Positions 1 through 8,612 are shown, counted from the stretch's first letter. The stretch: DNA of 64,000 nt from Chromobacterium violaceum ATCC 12472 (GCF_000007705.1 NC_005085.1:3233752-3297751), one strand, 5' to 3'. The notes: a model not told the origin generated them from the letters alone. Numbers and translations are program-made.

Positions 1-537
1 GGCCAGGAACAGCAACTGCACCTTGCTGTGCCACGGCGTCTGCGCGGCATGCAGGTGGGGCTCGACCATCAGGTCGACGGCCAGCACCGACAGCACGGTC
101 GCCAGCAGGCCGGGGCCGATGCCCCCCATGCAGGCGCCGAGGATAATGGGGAGCATGAACAGGATCAGCATCGGATGCGCGCCCAGTTCCGGCCCCATCA
201 GGAACTGCCGCAGCGCCAGGGCGCCGGCCACCAGCGCCAGCACCGCCGGATAGGCGAGCCAGTTGGTCCAGCGCTCGGACCGCATGCCATTGGCCAGATT
301 GCCCAGCCAGGCCAGCTGGGCGCCGCCTTCGCGCGACGGCACCGCCCTCAGCGCCAGCAGCAGCAGGATGGAAGTGACAAGGACGAAGAAAACCCCCTTG
401 GCGATGGAAAGGGGAACCACTCGGGATGCATCCAGCCCCGCCAGCAGCTGGTCGGAGAAAAAGATCCAGGCCAGCGCGAACAGCGCATAGCTCGACACCG
501 CCAGCAGAATGAATCTGTTCCGCGGGTTGCTTGCCAT
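1..537 (-). CDS. sensor protein N-terminus, DUF4118-type membrane domain (partial)
   Basis: Reading leftward from an ATG at 537, an open frame of 179 codons runs off the left edge, so only the N-terminus is present. It starts MASNPRNRFILL and shows several hydrophobic segments: roughly residues 7-30, 42-62, 95-112 and a closely spaced pair at 122-155. The stretch PMLILFMLPIILGACMGG followed by GPGLLATVLSVLAVD resembles the four-helix DUF4118 domain of KdpD-type sensor kinases. The kinase part would lie outside the window, so a histidine kinase is an inference. It is divergent from the gene at 778. Confidence 0.7.
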   Translation of the reverse strand, partial: MASNPRNRFILLAVSSYALFALAWIFFSDQLLAGLDASRVVPLSIAKGVFFVLVTSILLLLALRAVPSREGGAQLAWLGNLANGMRSERWTNWLAYPAVLALVAGALALRQFLMGPELGAHPMLILFMLPIILGACMGGIGPGLLATVLSVLAVDLMVEPHLHAAQTPWHSKVQLLFLA

Positions 538-777
538 AAATGCCCCCTGGGCCCGGCGATGGCCGGGTCTGTCGTCTTCCGCGCCGCGTTGTCGGCGGAG
601 CCATGTCGCAAAACCGATTTCACGAGCGCCGATGCCGACCGTTTCATCTGGCCCTGCTCAATACAGGTATAGCACCCGTCCCGGCCCACGCCGTTGCCGG
701 AAGGCAAACAGGCGCTCAAATTATCCTAGTCTGGACTATGCTGATCCAAGAATCGTTGTCTCGCGAGGAAAACGGGG

Positions 778-1602
778 ATGGAGTTTCTGTTCGATCTGGA
801 TGATCCCCTGCAGTGTCTGGAACATATCTACCAGTATCTCAACCCGCTGGTGGTGTCCTTTCATCCGAAGAAAAGCGCGGGCCGGACCGGTCCCTGTTTC
901 GGCAACGGCCTGCTGTTGGGCTATCGCGGCGAAAAATTCATCGTCACGACGGAGGCCATTCTATCCGCCATTTGCGTCAATCACGGCCAGAATGTGATGG
1001 CCTGCAGCGGCCAGTCGCAGCTCCCGCTGGCGCAGCTGCGTTGCGCCAGTCCCCAGCACCTGGACCTGGCTGCCTTCCACCTGCCGGCCGACTGGCTGGC
1101 GCGCCACCCGGTGGAGCGCTGCTTCGAACTGGATTACGGCGCGCTGCCGGATCCGATGGCCAGCGCATTCACGCTGCTCCTGGGGCATCCAATCAGCAAT
1201 GGTCGGCCGGCCGGCCAGCTCAACGCCCCCATAGGCGTGGTGTCGCGTCCCTATCAGAGCCATGTCCACCGCAACCAGGTGGTACAGCCGCTGTTCGTCG
1301 AATTCGACAGCCGCGACATCCTCAGCCGCAGCAGGCTGGACAAATCGACCTTGCAGGCCTTCTACCAATTGGGCGGCGCGCCGGCGATCAGCCTGTACCA
1401 TTCGTTCCAGCAGGACTGCAACCGCCTGACCGCCTATCTGCAAGGGCTGGTGGTGGAGTGGGATCACGCCCGCATCGGCGCCACCGCCACCTCGACCGAA
1501 CTGCTTCCCGGCTTTCTGGACAATTTTCTGCAGCGGCTGCGGCAGGACGGCGAGGATCAAGCGCCGGAATTGGCGGAGCTGCTCGCCCGCTTCCGGCACT
1601 AG
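778..1602 (+). CDS. unrecognised protein, possibly degenerate trypsin-fold
   Basis: A 274-residue protein with no signal peptide or membrane segment. The ATG at 778 follows GAGGAAAA closely. I do not recognise the family with certainty. Three short stretches recall a chymotrypsin-fold protease: FGNGLLLGYRGEKFIVTTEA, where a trypsin would have VTAAH; HLDLAAFHLP, compare DLAVLRL; and GGAPAISL followed by YLQGLVVEW, compare SGGP and LVGIV. The catalytic His position would be Glu and the nucleophile Ser would be missing, so activity is unlikely if the likeness is real. It is convergent with, and overlaps by four bases, the paiB-type gene. Confidence 0.7.
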   Translation: MEFLFDLDDPLQCLEHIYQYLNPLVVSFHPKKSAGRTGPCFGNGLLLGYRGEKFIVTTEAILSAICVNHGQNVMACSGQSQLPLAQLRCASPQHLDLAAFHLPADWLARHPVERCFELDYGALPDPMASAFTLLLGHPISNGRPAGQLNAPIGVVSRPYQSHVHRNQVVQPLFVEFDSRDILSRSRLDKSTLQAFYQLGGAPAISLYHSFQQDCNRLTAYLQGLVVEWDHARIGATATSTELLPGFLDNFLQRLRQDGEDQAPELAELLARFRH

Positions 1603-2218
1603 CGGCCGGCCATCTCGCCGGCCAGCCACACGGCGCGCGCATCGCCGCCTGCCAGACCGTTCCTCACGCTCTGCCGGGTCGCCTCATCCTGGTTCTGGCT
1701 GAGCTTGTATTTGCCCTCCAGCCGGCCGACCGTCAGCTCGACGCCGACGATGGCGCGCAGCATCTTGTCCAGGTAATCCGCCGGCGCGTCGGCCACGCGC
1801 CAGGGTTGCGGAAACGAGGCTTCGCGCTCGCCGGTCAGCGCGTCCAGCAGGGTCCGCAGCCAGGCCGGGTCGTCCACCGCCCGCAATGTCCCCCTGGCAT
1901 GCGCCACCATGTAGTTCCAAGTAGGCACCACCCGGCCGTGCTCTGCTTTGGCCGGGTACCAGGAGGGGCTGATGTAGGCGTCGTCGCCCTGAAACACGGC
2001 GAGCGCCTCCGGCTCCGCCTGCAGCAGCTGCCACAAGGGATTGGCCCGCGCCACATGGCCTCTGAGCTTGAGTTCGCCCGCCTCCTCGACAGCCAGCAGC
2101 GGCAGGTGGTTGGCCAGCGGCCCCGTCTCGCCGTTGATCACCAGGGTGGCCAGCGGCCCCGCATCAGGCGCAACAGGACGGCGGGATCGGCCTCGACGAA
2201 ATGGCTGGGCTGGTACAT
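1599..2218 (-). pseudogene. PaiB-type FMN-binding regulator, frameshifted near the N-terminus
   Basis: The long frame (1599-2141) encodes the body of a PaiB/FMN-binding split-barrel regulator: TGPLANHLPLLAVEE, WYPAKAEHGRVVPTWNY and the tail GKYKLSQNQ are characteristic. The family normally begins MYQPxHF. That start is present at 2218 (MYQPSHFVEADPAVLLRLMR) behind GGGGAA, but in another frame, which stops at about 2138 after 26 codons. The frames change near 2155-2160, where the second frame continues GPLATLVINGE. The joined length (about 206 residues) fits the family. Either this is a genuine one-base frameshift or a sequencing error in the run of four G/C bases there. It is divergent from gntR. 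Confidence 0.75.
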
Positions 2219-2329
2219 GATGAGTTCCCCGGGAAAAATCACGACCTTACAAGCAGACGTCATCGCGCGGCAAGCGATTGCCCCGCGATATAATGACAAG
2301 TGTATTGCCAATCCATTTCAGAGAAGCAC

Positions 2330-3349
2330 ATGTCCAGAAAACCGCGCGTCCGCTCCGGCAGCGGCGTCACCATGCACGACGTGGCCAAGGCGGCCGGCGT
2401 CAGCGCCATCACCGTGTCCCGGGTGCTGAACCAACCCCAGCAGGTGTCCGAGCAGCTGCGCGAAAAAGTGATGCAAGCCGTGGACGCGCTGGCCTACGTG
2501 CCCAGCCGCTCCGCCAGCACGCTGGCCTCGGCCAAGTCGCGGACGGTGCTGGTGCTGATCCCCTCGCTGGCCAACACCGTGTTCCTGGAAACGCTGACCG
2601 GCATCGAAACGGTGCTGGACGCCGCCGGCTACCAGATGCTGATCGGCAACAGCCATTACGACGCAGGCCAGGAGCTGCAGTTGCTGCGCGCCTATCTGCA
2701 GCACCGGCCGGATGGCGTCCTGATCACCGGCCTCAGCCACGCGGAGCCGTTCGAACGCATCCTGAGCCAGCACGCGCTGCCGGTGGTCTACATGATGGAC
2801 CTGGCCGACGACGGCCGCTGCTGCGTGGGGTTTTCGCAGGAGGATGCCGGCGCCGCCATCACCCGCCACCTGCTGTCGCGCGGCAAGCGCCGCATCGGCT
2901 TTCTCGGCGCGCAGCTGGACGAGCGGGTGATGAAGCGCCTGGACGGCTACCGCGCGGCGCTGGACGCGGCCGACTGCCGCGACGCCGGGCTGGAATGGCT
3001 GGACCCGCAGCCGTCCAGCATGCAGATGGGCGCGGACATGCTGGACCGCGCGCTGGCGGAGCGGCCGGACTGCGACGCGCTGTTCTGCTGCAACGACGAC
3101 CTGGCGATCGGCGCGCTGGCGCGCAGCCAGCAGCTGGGCATCGCCGTGCCGGAGCGGCTGGCCATCGCCGGCTTCAACGACCTGCAGCCCGCCGCATGGT
3201 GCACCCCGCCCCTGACCACGGTGGCCACGCCGCGGCGCGACATCGGCGTCCACGCCGCCAAAGCGCTGTTGCAGCTGATAGATGGCGAGGAGCCGGCGTC
3301 CCGCCGCGCCGATCTGGGCTTCCGGCTGATGTTGCGCCGCAGCAGCTGA
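2330..3349 (+). CDS. gntR: LacI-family gluconate-type repressor GntR
   Basis: A 339-residue LacI/GalR regulator. The N-terminal helix-turn-helix is VTMHDVAKAAGVSAITVSRV followed by LNQPQQVSEQLREKV. The rest is a periplasmic-binding-protein-like ligand domain (ASAKSRTVLVLIPSLANTVF onwards). I chose the ATG at 2330 because AGAGAAG precedes it; a GTG 30 bases upstream is also in frame. The next genes are gluconate kinase and an MFS sugar-acid transporter. Two identical palindromes lie between this gene and gntK, so gluconate or a related sugar acid is the likely inducer. The gluconate assignment rests on context. Confidence 0.85.
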   Translation: MSRKPRVRSGSGVTMHDVAKAAGVSAITVSRVLNQPQQVSEQLREKVMQAVDALAYVPSRSASTLASAKSRTVLVLIPSLANTVFLETLTGIETVLDAAGYQMLIGNSHYDAGQELQLLRAYLQHRPDGVLITGLSHAEPFERILSQHALPVVYMMDLADDGRCCVGFSQEDAGAAITRHLLSRGKRRIGFLGAQLDERVMKRLDGYRAALDAADCRDAGLEWLDPQPSSMQMGADMLDRALAERPDCDALFCCNDDLAIGALARSQQLGIAVPERLAIAGFNDLQPAAWCTPPLTTVATPRRDIGVHAAKALLQLIDGEEPASRRADLGFRLMLRRSS

Positions 3350-3459
3350 AAGCCGGCGCCGAAGCCGCTTTGGCCATCATTGCAAGATTGTTGCGATACC
3401 ACTACAGCATGGTCCGGACAATCGATGAAACTTGATCCAACTGCTTGTTTCCCGATTTT

Positions 3460-3473
3460 TGTTAGCGCTAACA
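3460..3473. promoter_or_regulatory. LacI-type operator O1, probable GntR site
   Basis: A perfect 14-bp palindrome, TGTTAGCGCTAACA, with the central CG typical of LacI-family operators. An identical copy lies 61 bp downstream. It lies in the gntR-gntK intergenic region. Confidence 0.75.
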
Positions 3474-3520
3474 TCATTGCCATCCAGCCGGCCCGCGCCG
3501 GCTATCCTTTCACTTGCAAA

Positions 3521-3534
3521 TGTTAGCGCTAACA
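3521..3534. promoter_or_regulatory. LacI-type operator O2 abutting the gntK start codon
   Basis: A second perfect TGTTAGCGCTAACA palindrome. Its last base is the A of the gntK ATG. The 61-bp centre-to-centre distance is close to six helical turns, which would suit looping by a LacI-family tetramer or two dimers. Confidence 0.75.
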
Positions 3535-4034
3535 TGAAATACGGCAATATCGTGGTGATGGGCGTGGCCGGCTGCGGCAAAAGCAGCGTGGGCCGCCTGC
3601 TGGCCGAGGCCATCGGCGCCCGCTTCATCGAAGGCGACAGTTTCCACCCTCCCGAGAACATCCAACGCATGCGCGCCGGCATTCCGCTGGGCGACGACGA
3701 CCGCGCCGGCTGGCTGGCCAACCTGGCAGCCCAGCTGCGCCAGGGCCGCGACAGCGGCGAACCGCTGGTGCTGGCCTGCTCGGCGCTGAAGCGCCGCTAC
3801 CGCGACGTGCTGCGCGACGGCGACCCCGGCCTGCGCTTCGTCCACCTGTACGGCGACAAGGCGTTGATCGCCGAGCGCATGCGCGAGCGCAGCGGCCACT
3901 TCATGCCGGAAAGCCTGCTGGACAGCCAGTTCCGCGACCTGGAAGCCCCCGGCGCCGATGAAAGCGCGATTCCCTGCGACGTCAGCCTGCCGCCCGAGGC
4001 GCTGTTGCCGCGCATCCTGGCCGAGCTGGGCTAG
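3534..4034 (+). CDS. gntK: gluconokinase
   Basis: A 166-residue P-loop kinase that phosphorylates gluconate to 6-phosphogluconate. The Walker A motif GVAGCGKSS is at residues 10-18. The family motifs GDSFHPPENIQRMRAGIPL (substrate region) and LACSALKRRYRDVLR (lid region) follow. Length matches E. coli GntK/IdnK. The ATG at 3534 is the natural family start, yet no Shine-Dalgarno is visible because the operator occupies that position. Translation may be leaderless or the start may be elsewhere. It lies upstream of the MFS transporter at 4080. Confidence 0.9.
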   Translation: MKYGNIVVMGVAGCGKSSVGRLLAEAIGARFIEGDSFHPPENIQRMRAGIPLGDDDRAGWLANLAAQLRQGRDSGEPLVLACSALKRRYRDVLRDGDPGLRFVHLYGDKALIAERMRERSGHFMPESLLDSQFRDLEAPGADESAIPCDVSLPPEALLPRILAELG

Positions 4035-4079
4035 CCCCGAAGATTCAACGCAAAGGCAGTAAGAAAGAGGAGAACAACA

Positions 4080-5387
4080 ATGCACGCCCCATCCCCGCAA
4101 CACAACAAGATTCCCGCCCGTCGCTGGCGCATAGGCTGGCTGCTGGGCATCGGCATCCTGGTCAATTACTTCGACCGCATCAGCCTGTCCGTGGCCGCGC
4201 CGCAGCTGCAGCAGGAGTTCGGCCTCAGCAACGGCGAGCTGGGCCTGTTGTTCAGCGCCTTCTTCTGGAGCTATGCGCTGCTGCAGATCCCCACCGGCGT
4301 GATTCTGGACCGCTTCGGCACCACCCGCATCGGCCGGCTGGGCGCGCTGCTGTGGGGCGTGGCCGCCACGCTGACCGCCTGCGCCGGCGGCTTCGCCGGC
4401 ATTTTCGCCGCCCGCATGCTGCTGGGCGTGGCCGAGGCGCCAGGCTTCCCGGTCAGCTCCAAGGCCACCGGCTACTGGTTTCCCCGCCGCGAGCGGGCGA
4501 TGGCCACCGCCATCTTCGACGCCGCGGCCAAGTTCTCCAACGTGATCGGCGTGCCATTGGTGGCGCTGGCCGTGGTCCACCTGGGCTGGCGCTGGGGCTT
4601 CGGCGTATCCGCCATCCTCAGCGTGCTGTATTTCATCGCCTTCTACCTGATCTACCGCGATCCCAGCGCCGACACCAAGCTGAGCGAAGCCGAGCGCCAA
4701 TACATCGTCCAGGGCGGCGCGGCCGAGGAAGGCGTCAGCCAGCAGGGATCGATGGCCATGCTGGGCTACCTGCTGCGCCAACGCAAGGTGTGGGGCCTGT
4801 CCATCGGCTTCGCCGCCTACGGCTACGTGTTCTACCTGTTCCTGACCTGGCTGCCCGGCTACCTGGTGCAGAGCATGCACATGGACATTCTCAAATCGGC
4901 ATGGTTTTCCGCCATTCCGTGGATGTTCGCCACCCTGTCCGACCTGTTCGTCGGCGGCTGGCTGATCGACAAGCTGATAGAACGCGGCTACGACGAGACC
5001 AAGGTGCGCAAGGCGGTGCTGCTGTGCGGGATGGCCATGGGCATGGCGGTGTTCGGCGCCACCACCACCAGCGATCCCTACGTCGCCATCGTCTGGATCA
5101 CCATCGCCCTCAGCGGCCTGGCCGCCGCCGCGCCGGTGGGCTGGTCGCTGCCGTCTCTGATCGCGCCGCGCGGCGGCACCGGCACCGTCGGCGGCATCAT
5201 GAACTTCGCCAACAACATGATGGGCGCGGTCGCCCCCATCGTCACCGGCTTCATCGTCGGCGCCACCCACTCCTTCGCCAACGCCTTCCTGGTGGCGGGA
5301 TTCATGCTGGTGATCGGCATCCTAGCCTTCGTGTTCCTGCTGGGCCGCATCGAGCCACTGCCCGAGCCCGGCGTCTCCCCGGACTAG
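4080..5387 (+). CDS. MFS transporter, anion:cation symporter family, probable sugar-acid importer
   Basis: A 435-residue inner-membrane protein with about 12 membrane segments. The loop motif DRFGTTRIGRLGALLWG after the second segment and the start LLGIGILVNYFDRISLSVAA are typical of the ACS family (hexuronate, glucarate and galactonate carriers). AAGAAAGAGGAGAA gives a strong ribosome-binding site. It follows gntK by 45 bases, so gluconate or a related aldonate is the likely substrate. This differs from the GntT/GntP carriers usual in enterics. The substrate is inferred from context. Confidence 0.85.
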   Translation: MHAPSPQHNKIPARRWRIGWLLGIGILVNYFDRISLSVAAPQLQQEFGLSNGELGLLFSAFFWSYALLQIPTGVILDRFGTTRIGRLGALLWGVAATLTACAGGFAGIFAARMLLGVAEAPGFPVSSKATGYWFPRRERAMATAIFDAAAKFSNVIGVPLVALAVVHLGWRWGFGVSAILSVLYFIAFYLIYRDPSADTKLSEAERQYIVQGGAAEEGVSQQGSMAMLGYLLRQRKVWGLSIGFAAYGYVFYLFLTWLPGYLVQSMHMDILKSAWFSAIPWMFATLSDLFVGGWLIDKLIERGYDETKVRKAVLLCGMAMGMAVFGATTTSDPYVAIVWITIALSGLAAAAPVGWSLPSLIAPRGGTGTVGGIMNFANNMMGAVAPIVTGFIVGATHSFANAFLVAGFMLVIGILAFVFLLGRIEPLPEPGVSPD

Positions 5388-5397
5388 GCCGTCCCCG

Positions 5398-5421
5398 GCC
5401 CCGGCGCGAGCCGGGGCTTTT
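5398..5421 (+). terminator. intrinsic terminator after the gluconate operon
   Basis: Stem GCCCCGGC (5398-5405), loop GCGA, stem GCCGGGGC (5410-5417), then TTTT. It ends at the stop codon of the convergent nucleotidyltransferase gene. Confidence 0.8.
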
Positions 5422-6065
5422 CACGCCATCCCGCCATCGCGCGGCGGCCCCGCCACCATGCGCACCAGTCGTTCTATGGCCTCGTACCCGGCATTCGGCT
5501 TCAATGCCTGCTCGAACGCGAGCCGGCTTGCCCCGTCATGCCGCTCCAGCCAGCGCAGCGCTTTCTTCGGCCCCTCGAACCACATGCCGCGCAAGGCGAA
5601 GTAGTCTTCCAGCAGCGCGGTCAGCAACCAGACGCGGCGATAATCGCCCTCGGCGTCTCCGCGCTGGATACGCGCCGCCATCTTGTGCGCCCAATCCCGG
5701 CGCGCCTGCGCCTCGTCTTCGGACAGCGGCTGCGGTCCGGCGGCATGGAGCGCCTCCAGTCTAGCCAGGAAACGGCTCCCCGCCTCGCCGCGTTGCCTCA
5801 GTATCGTGGCGCCCCTCAGCGCCAGGTGCGCCTCGGTCGGCGCGTCCAGCGCGCTGTCCGGATGCAGGAACAGATCCAGGTATTGGCCATCGATGCGGCG
5901 GGTGTCCCGCGTCGTCTGCGGCACGGCGCCAAAGGCGGCGATGTCGTAATCGCTGCCCTGATTGGCGCTGCCGTCGGCTCTGGAGCCGTACAACAGCACC
6001 GTGTGCAGCCGCTCGTCGCGCTCGAGCGCGGCGACGATGCGCGGCAACAGGTCGGTCAACTCCAT
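5421..6065 (-). CDS. nucleotidyltransferase-domain protein
   Basis: A 214-residue protein. The ATG at 6065 was chosen because GAGGAGG precedes it. The N-terminal half has the polymerase-beta-fold signature LLYGSRADGSANQGSDYDI, with the two metal-binding Asp residues in SDYD and a further Asp in YLDLFLHP. The C-terminal half is helical (KMAARIQRGDAEGDYRRVW, LLEDYFALRGMWFEGPKKAL) and resembles the helical domain of aminoglycoside-type nucleotidyltransferases. The substrate is unknown. It is a single gene convergent with the MFS transporter, with no partner HEPN gene. Confidence 0.75.
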   Translation of the reverse strand: MELTDLLPRIVAALERDERLHTVLLYGSRADGSANQGSDYDIAAFGAVPQTTRDTRRIDGQYLDLFLHPDSALDAPTEAHLALRGATILRQRGEAGSRFLARLEALHAAGPQPLSEDEAQARRDWAHKMAARIQRGDAEGDYRRVWLLTALLEDYFALRGMWFEGPKKALRWLERHDGASRLAFEQALKPNAGYEAIERLVRMVAGPPRDGGMA

Positions 6066-6153
6066 GCGCCCTCCTCGCTGGCGATGTCTAGCGGACAAGC
6101 ATACCATCGATGCCAGTTTCATAAGCAGACGGCAAGCTCAGGCTCCCGGACGC

Positions 6154-6181
6154 GACAAAGCCCGCCTGAGCGGGCTTTGTC
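6154..6181 (-). terminator. hairpin terminator after nudB
   Basis: Perfect 12-bp stem GACAAAGCCCGC / GCGGGCTTTGTC with a CTGA loop. It lies 22 bases past the nudB stop on the leftward strand. Confidence 0.65.
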
Positions 6182-6203
6182 CATGGATTGGCATTCCTGC
6201 GGA

Positions 6204-6653
6204 TCAGCCGCTCAAACCCAGCTTTTCCGGCAGCATGCGCAGCGCCTCGGCGTTGGACGGCGAGAACGCCAGCGCGGCGGCCTCATGCCACGGCAGCCAG
6301 CGGTAGCCCAGATGCTCGCGCGGCGCCAGCGCCACCTCGCAGGGCTCGGGCAGCAGCAGGCCGAACACGTGCTCGTCGTTGTGGGTGACGCCTTCCGGGT
6401 AACGGTGGCGCCAGTGCTCGTAGATTTCGTAGCGGTTGACGATGTGCCAGTCGCTGAGCGCGAAGCGGGACGCGTCCAGGCCAGTCTCCTCCGCCACCTC
6501 GCGGCGGGCGGTGTCCATCAGGTCTTCGCCGCCTTCGCGGCTGCCGGTCACCGACTGCCAGTAGCCGGGCTTGTCCGCCCGCTCCATCAGCAGCGCCCGG
6601 CCATCCCGGCTGTGTATCACCACCAGCACCGACACCGGCTGCTTGCTGCCCAT
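6204..6653 (-). CDS. nudB: dihydroneopterin triphosphate diphosphatase (Nudix)
   Basis: A 149-residue Nudix hydrolase that removes pyrophosphate from dihydroneopterin triphosphate in folate synthesis; it also acts on dATP. The Nudix box begins GSREGGEDLMDTARREVAEE and ends TGL (near residues 37-59). The start MGSKQPVSVLVVIHSRDG, the stretch KPGYWQSVTGS and the tail W-P-EAAALAFSPSNAEAL fit NudB. Its start abuts the stop of the response regulator, so the two are probably co-transcribed. Confidence 0.9.
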   Translation of the reverse strand: MGSKQPVSVLVVIHSRDGRALLMERADKPGYWQSVTGSREGGEDLMDTARREVAEETGLDASRFALSDWHIVNRYEIYEHWRHRYPEGVTHNDEHVFGLLLPEPCEVALAPREHLGYRWLPWHEAAALAFSPSNAEALRMLPEKLGLSG

Positions 6654-7274
6654 CTAGATCTTGCCTCCCTGCGCGCCCGGCGCGGCCAGCATGCCGGCCA
6701 GCTCCACCGCGGACTTGACGCCCATCTTCTCGAACACCCGCGAGCGGTGGACCTCCACCGTCTTCATGCTGATGCTGAGCTCTTCGGCGATCTGCTTGTT
6801 CAGCTTGCCGGCCAGGATCAGCTGCATCACCTCGCGCTCGCGCTCGGTCAGCAGCGCCAGCGCCGCCGACACCTTGCGCTGGTGGCCGTGGCGCTGGCGA
6901 TTCTGCTCGTCCAGCGCCACCGCGGCGGCGGCCCGCTCCAGCAGGTGCACGTCGTCGAACGGCTTCTCGATGAAATCGAGCGCGCCCAGCTTCAGCGCCG
7001 CCACCGCGTGCGGCACGTCGCCGTGGGCGGTCAGCATGATCACCGGCGGACAGTACGGCCACTGCGCCAGCTTTTCCAGCAGCACGATGCCGCTGATGCC
7101 GGACAGCCGCAGGTCCAGAATGATGCCGTTGTACTCGGCGCCATGGCCATCGGCCAGAAAGGCCTCGCCGCTGTCGAAGCCGTCGGCCCGGTAACCCTGG
7201 CCGTCCAGCAGCCACAACAGCGACTGCCGCACCGCCTCGTCATCGTCGATGATGGCCAGCCGTTTCGCGCTCAT
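6654..7274 (-). CDS. FixJ/NarL-type response regulator
   Basis: A 206-residue two-domain regulator. In the receiver, the acidic pocket is DDD (10-12), the phosphoacceptor is D54 in GIILDLRLSG, then T in MLTAHGD, and K in FIEKPFDD. The LuxR-type helix-turn-helix follows (LTEREREVMQLILAGKLNKQ, ISMKTVEVHRSRVFEKMGVKS). No sensor kinase is adjacent: the upstream gene is a mechanosensitive channel (gap 9 bases) and the downstream gene is nudB. Its targets and partner kinase cannot be read from the sequence. Confidence 0.85.
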   Translation of the reverse strand: MSAKRLAIIDDDEAVRQSLLWLLDGQGYRADGFDSGEAFLADGHGAEYNGIILDLRLSGISGIVLLEKLAQWPYCPPVIMLTAHGDVPHAVAALKLGALDFIEKPFDDVHLLERAAAAVALDEQNRQRHGHQRKVSAALALLTEREREVMQLILAGKLNKQIAEELSISMKTVEVHRSRVFEKMGVKSAVELAGMLAAPGAQGGKI

Positions 7275-7283
7275 GATATCTCC

Positions 7284-8573
7284 TCAGCCCTGCTGCGCCG
7301 GCTTGTCGCCGACGATGCGCACTTCCCGCTGCGGGAACGGGATCTCGATATTGTGCTGCTTGAACAAGCGCCAGATGGCCAGGTTGATGTCCGACTTCAG
7401 GCCCATGAAGCCGTTTTCCGGATCCGCCACCCAGAAGCCCAGCTCCAGGTTGATGCCGCTGTCGGCGAACAGGGTGACGAAGGCGTTGGCGCCCGGATTC
7501 TTCAGCACGCGCGGATGGTCGGACGCCTGCTTGAGCAGGCTGAGCGCCAGGTCCAGGTCGGTGCCGTAGGCCACCTGCACCGGCAGGCTGGTCCACATAT
7601 TGCGGTCGGAGTAGGACTGGTTGATCACCGTGTTGGAGATCAGGGCATCGTTAGGAATCAGCGCCTCGGTGCCGTCGGCGCCTTTCAGCACCACGTAGCG
7701 CGAGGTCATCTTGGTCACGTAGCCGACGCGGTTGTCCACCATCAGCCGGTCGCCGATGCGGATGGAATGGTCGAGCAGGATGATGAAGCCGGACACGAAG
7801 TTGCTGGCGATCTTCTGCAGGCCGAAGCCCAGGCCGATACCGACCGCGCCGCCGAACACCGACAGCACGGTCAAGTCTATTCCCACCACCGGCAGCGCGA
7901 CCAGCACCGCGGCCACCACCAATCCGGTGCGCGTCAGCTTGGCGAACACGATGCGCAGATTGGAGTCCAGATGCTTCAGCTTCATGATGCGGGCTTCGAT
8001 CAGGCGGCTGGCCCACAGCGCCACCACCACGATCACCGTCACCCACAGCAGGCCGTTGAGGATGGTCAGCAAGTCCAGCCTGGTCTTTCCGACGTGGAAG
8101 GAGATCGACTCCAGCCAGTCCATCACCGCCACGTCGAAGCCTATGGTCCAACTGACGAAGCCCAGCCACAAGGCCGTGGCCAGGAAGTGCTCGGAATGCC
8201 GTTCGAAACGGCTGTGCGGAAAAGCCTGGCGCACCACCGCCGTGCACAGACGGATCACCGCCAGCCAGAACAGCAGCGCGCTCAGGATGTGCAGCACCAG
8301 CATCGGCGCGTGCTCCAGCCGGCCCCAGGTAAAGCTGGCCAGCACCACCAGCACCTGGGCCGACACCGGCAGCACCAGCCGGAAGCCGGTATAGGGCAGG
8401 AACTGGTCGTAACGCTCCGGGTGATGGGCGAACCAGTAGCGGTACAGCCGGCGCGCCAGCGCATAGGCGGCGATCACGCACAGCAGGCCCAGCGCCAGCT
8501 CGATCAGACCGTTCTTGGTCTGCAGCGCGTCAAGCAGCGCGAAGAAATTCATTTCCTTGCGGATGAACAGCAA
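7284..8573 (-). CDS. MscS-family mechanosensitive ion channel
   Basis: A 429-residue membrane protein with an extended N-terminal membrane region (about five segments) before the MscS pore helix. The pore helix is Gly/Ala-rich: SVFGGAVGIGLGFGLQKIAS, then NFVSGFIILLDHSIRIGDRL. The soluble beta domain follows (VGYVTKMTSRYVVLKGADGT, IPNDALISNTVINQSYSDRN). It should release solutes on osmotic downshock. The TTG at 8573 has GGAG seven bases upstream; an ATG seven codons later (8552) is an alternative start. It heads an apparent operon with the FixJ-type regulator and nudB. Confidence 0.88.
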   Translation of the reverse strand: MLFIRKEMNFFALLDALQTKNGLIELALGLLCVIAAYALARRLYRYWFAHHPERYDQFLPYTGFRLVLPVSAQVLVVLASFTWGRLEHAPMLVLHILSALLFWLAVIRLCTAVVRQAFPHSRFERHSEHFLATALWLGFVSWTIGFDVAVMDWLESISFHVGKTRLDLLTILNGLLWVTVIVVVALWASRLIEARIMKLKHLDSNLRIVFAKLTRTGLVVAAVLVALPVVGIDLTVLSVFGGAVGIGLGFGLQKIASNFVSGFIILLDHSIRIGDRLMVDNRVGYVTKMTSRYVVLKGADGTEALIPNDALISNTVINQSYSDRNMWTSLPVQVAYGTDLDLALSLLKQASDHPRVLKNPGANAFVTLFADSGINLELGFWVADPENGFMGLKSDINLAIWRLFKQHNIEIPFPQREVRIVGDKPAQQG

Positions 8574-8612
8574 TGTGCGACTCCTTGGTCAAAACGCGGC
8601 GCTCGGCCGTCG

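Noticed and set aside
2278-3435. Long open frame (385 codons) overlapping gntR
   Set aside because: Arg/Pro/Gly-rich composition of a GC-rich shadow frame; the LacI-family frame beneath it is unmistakable.
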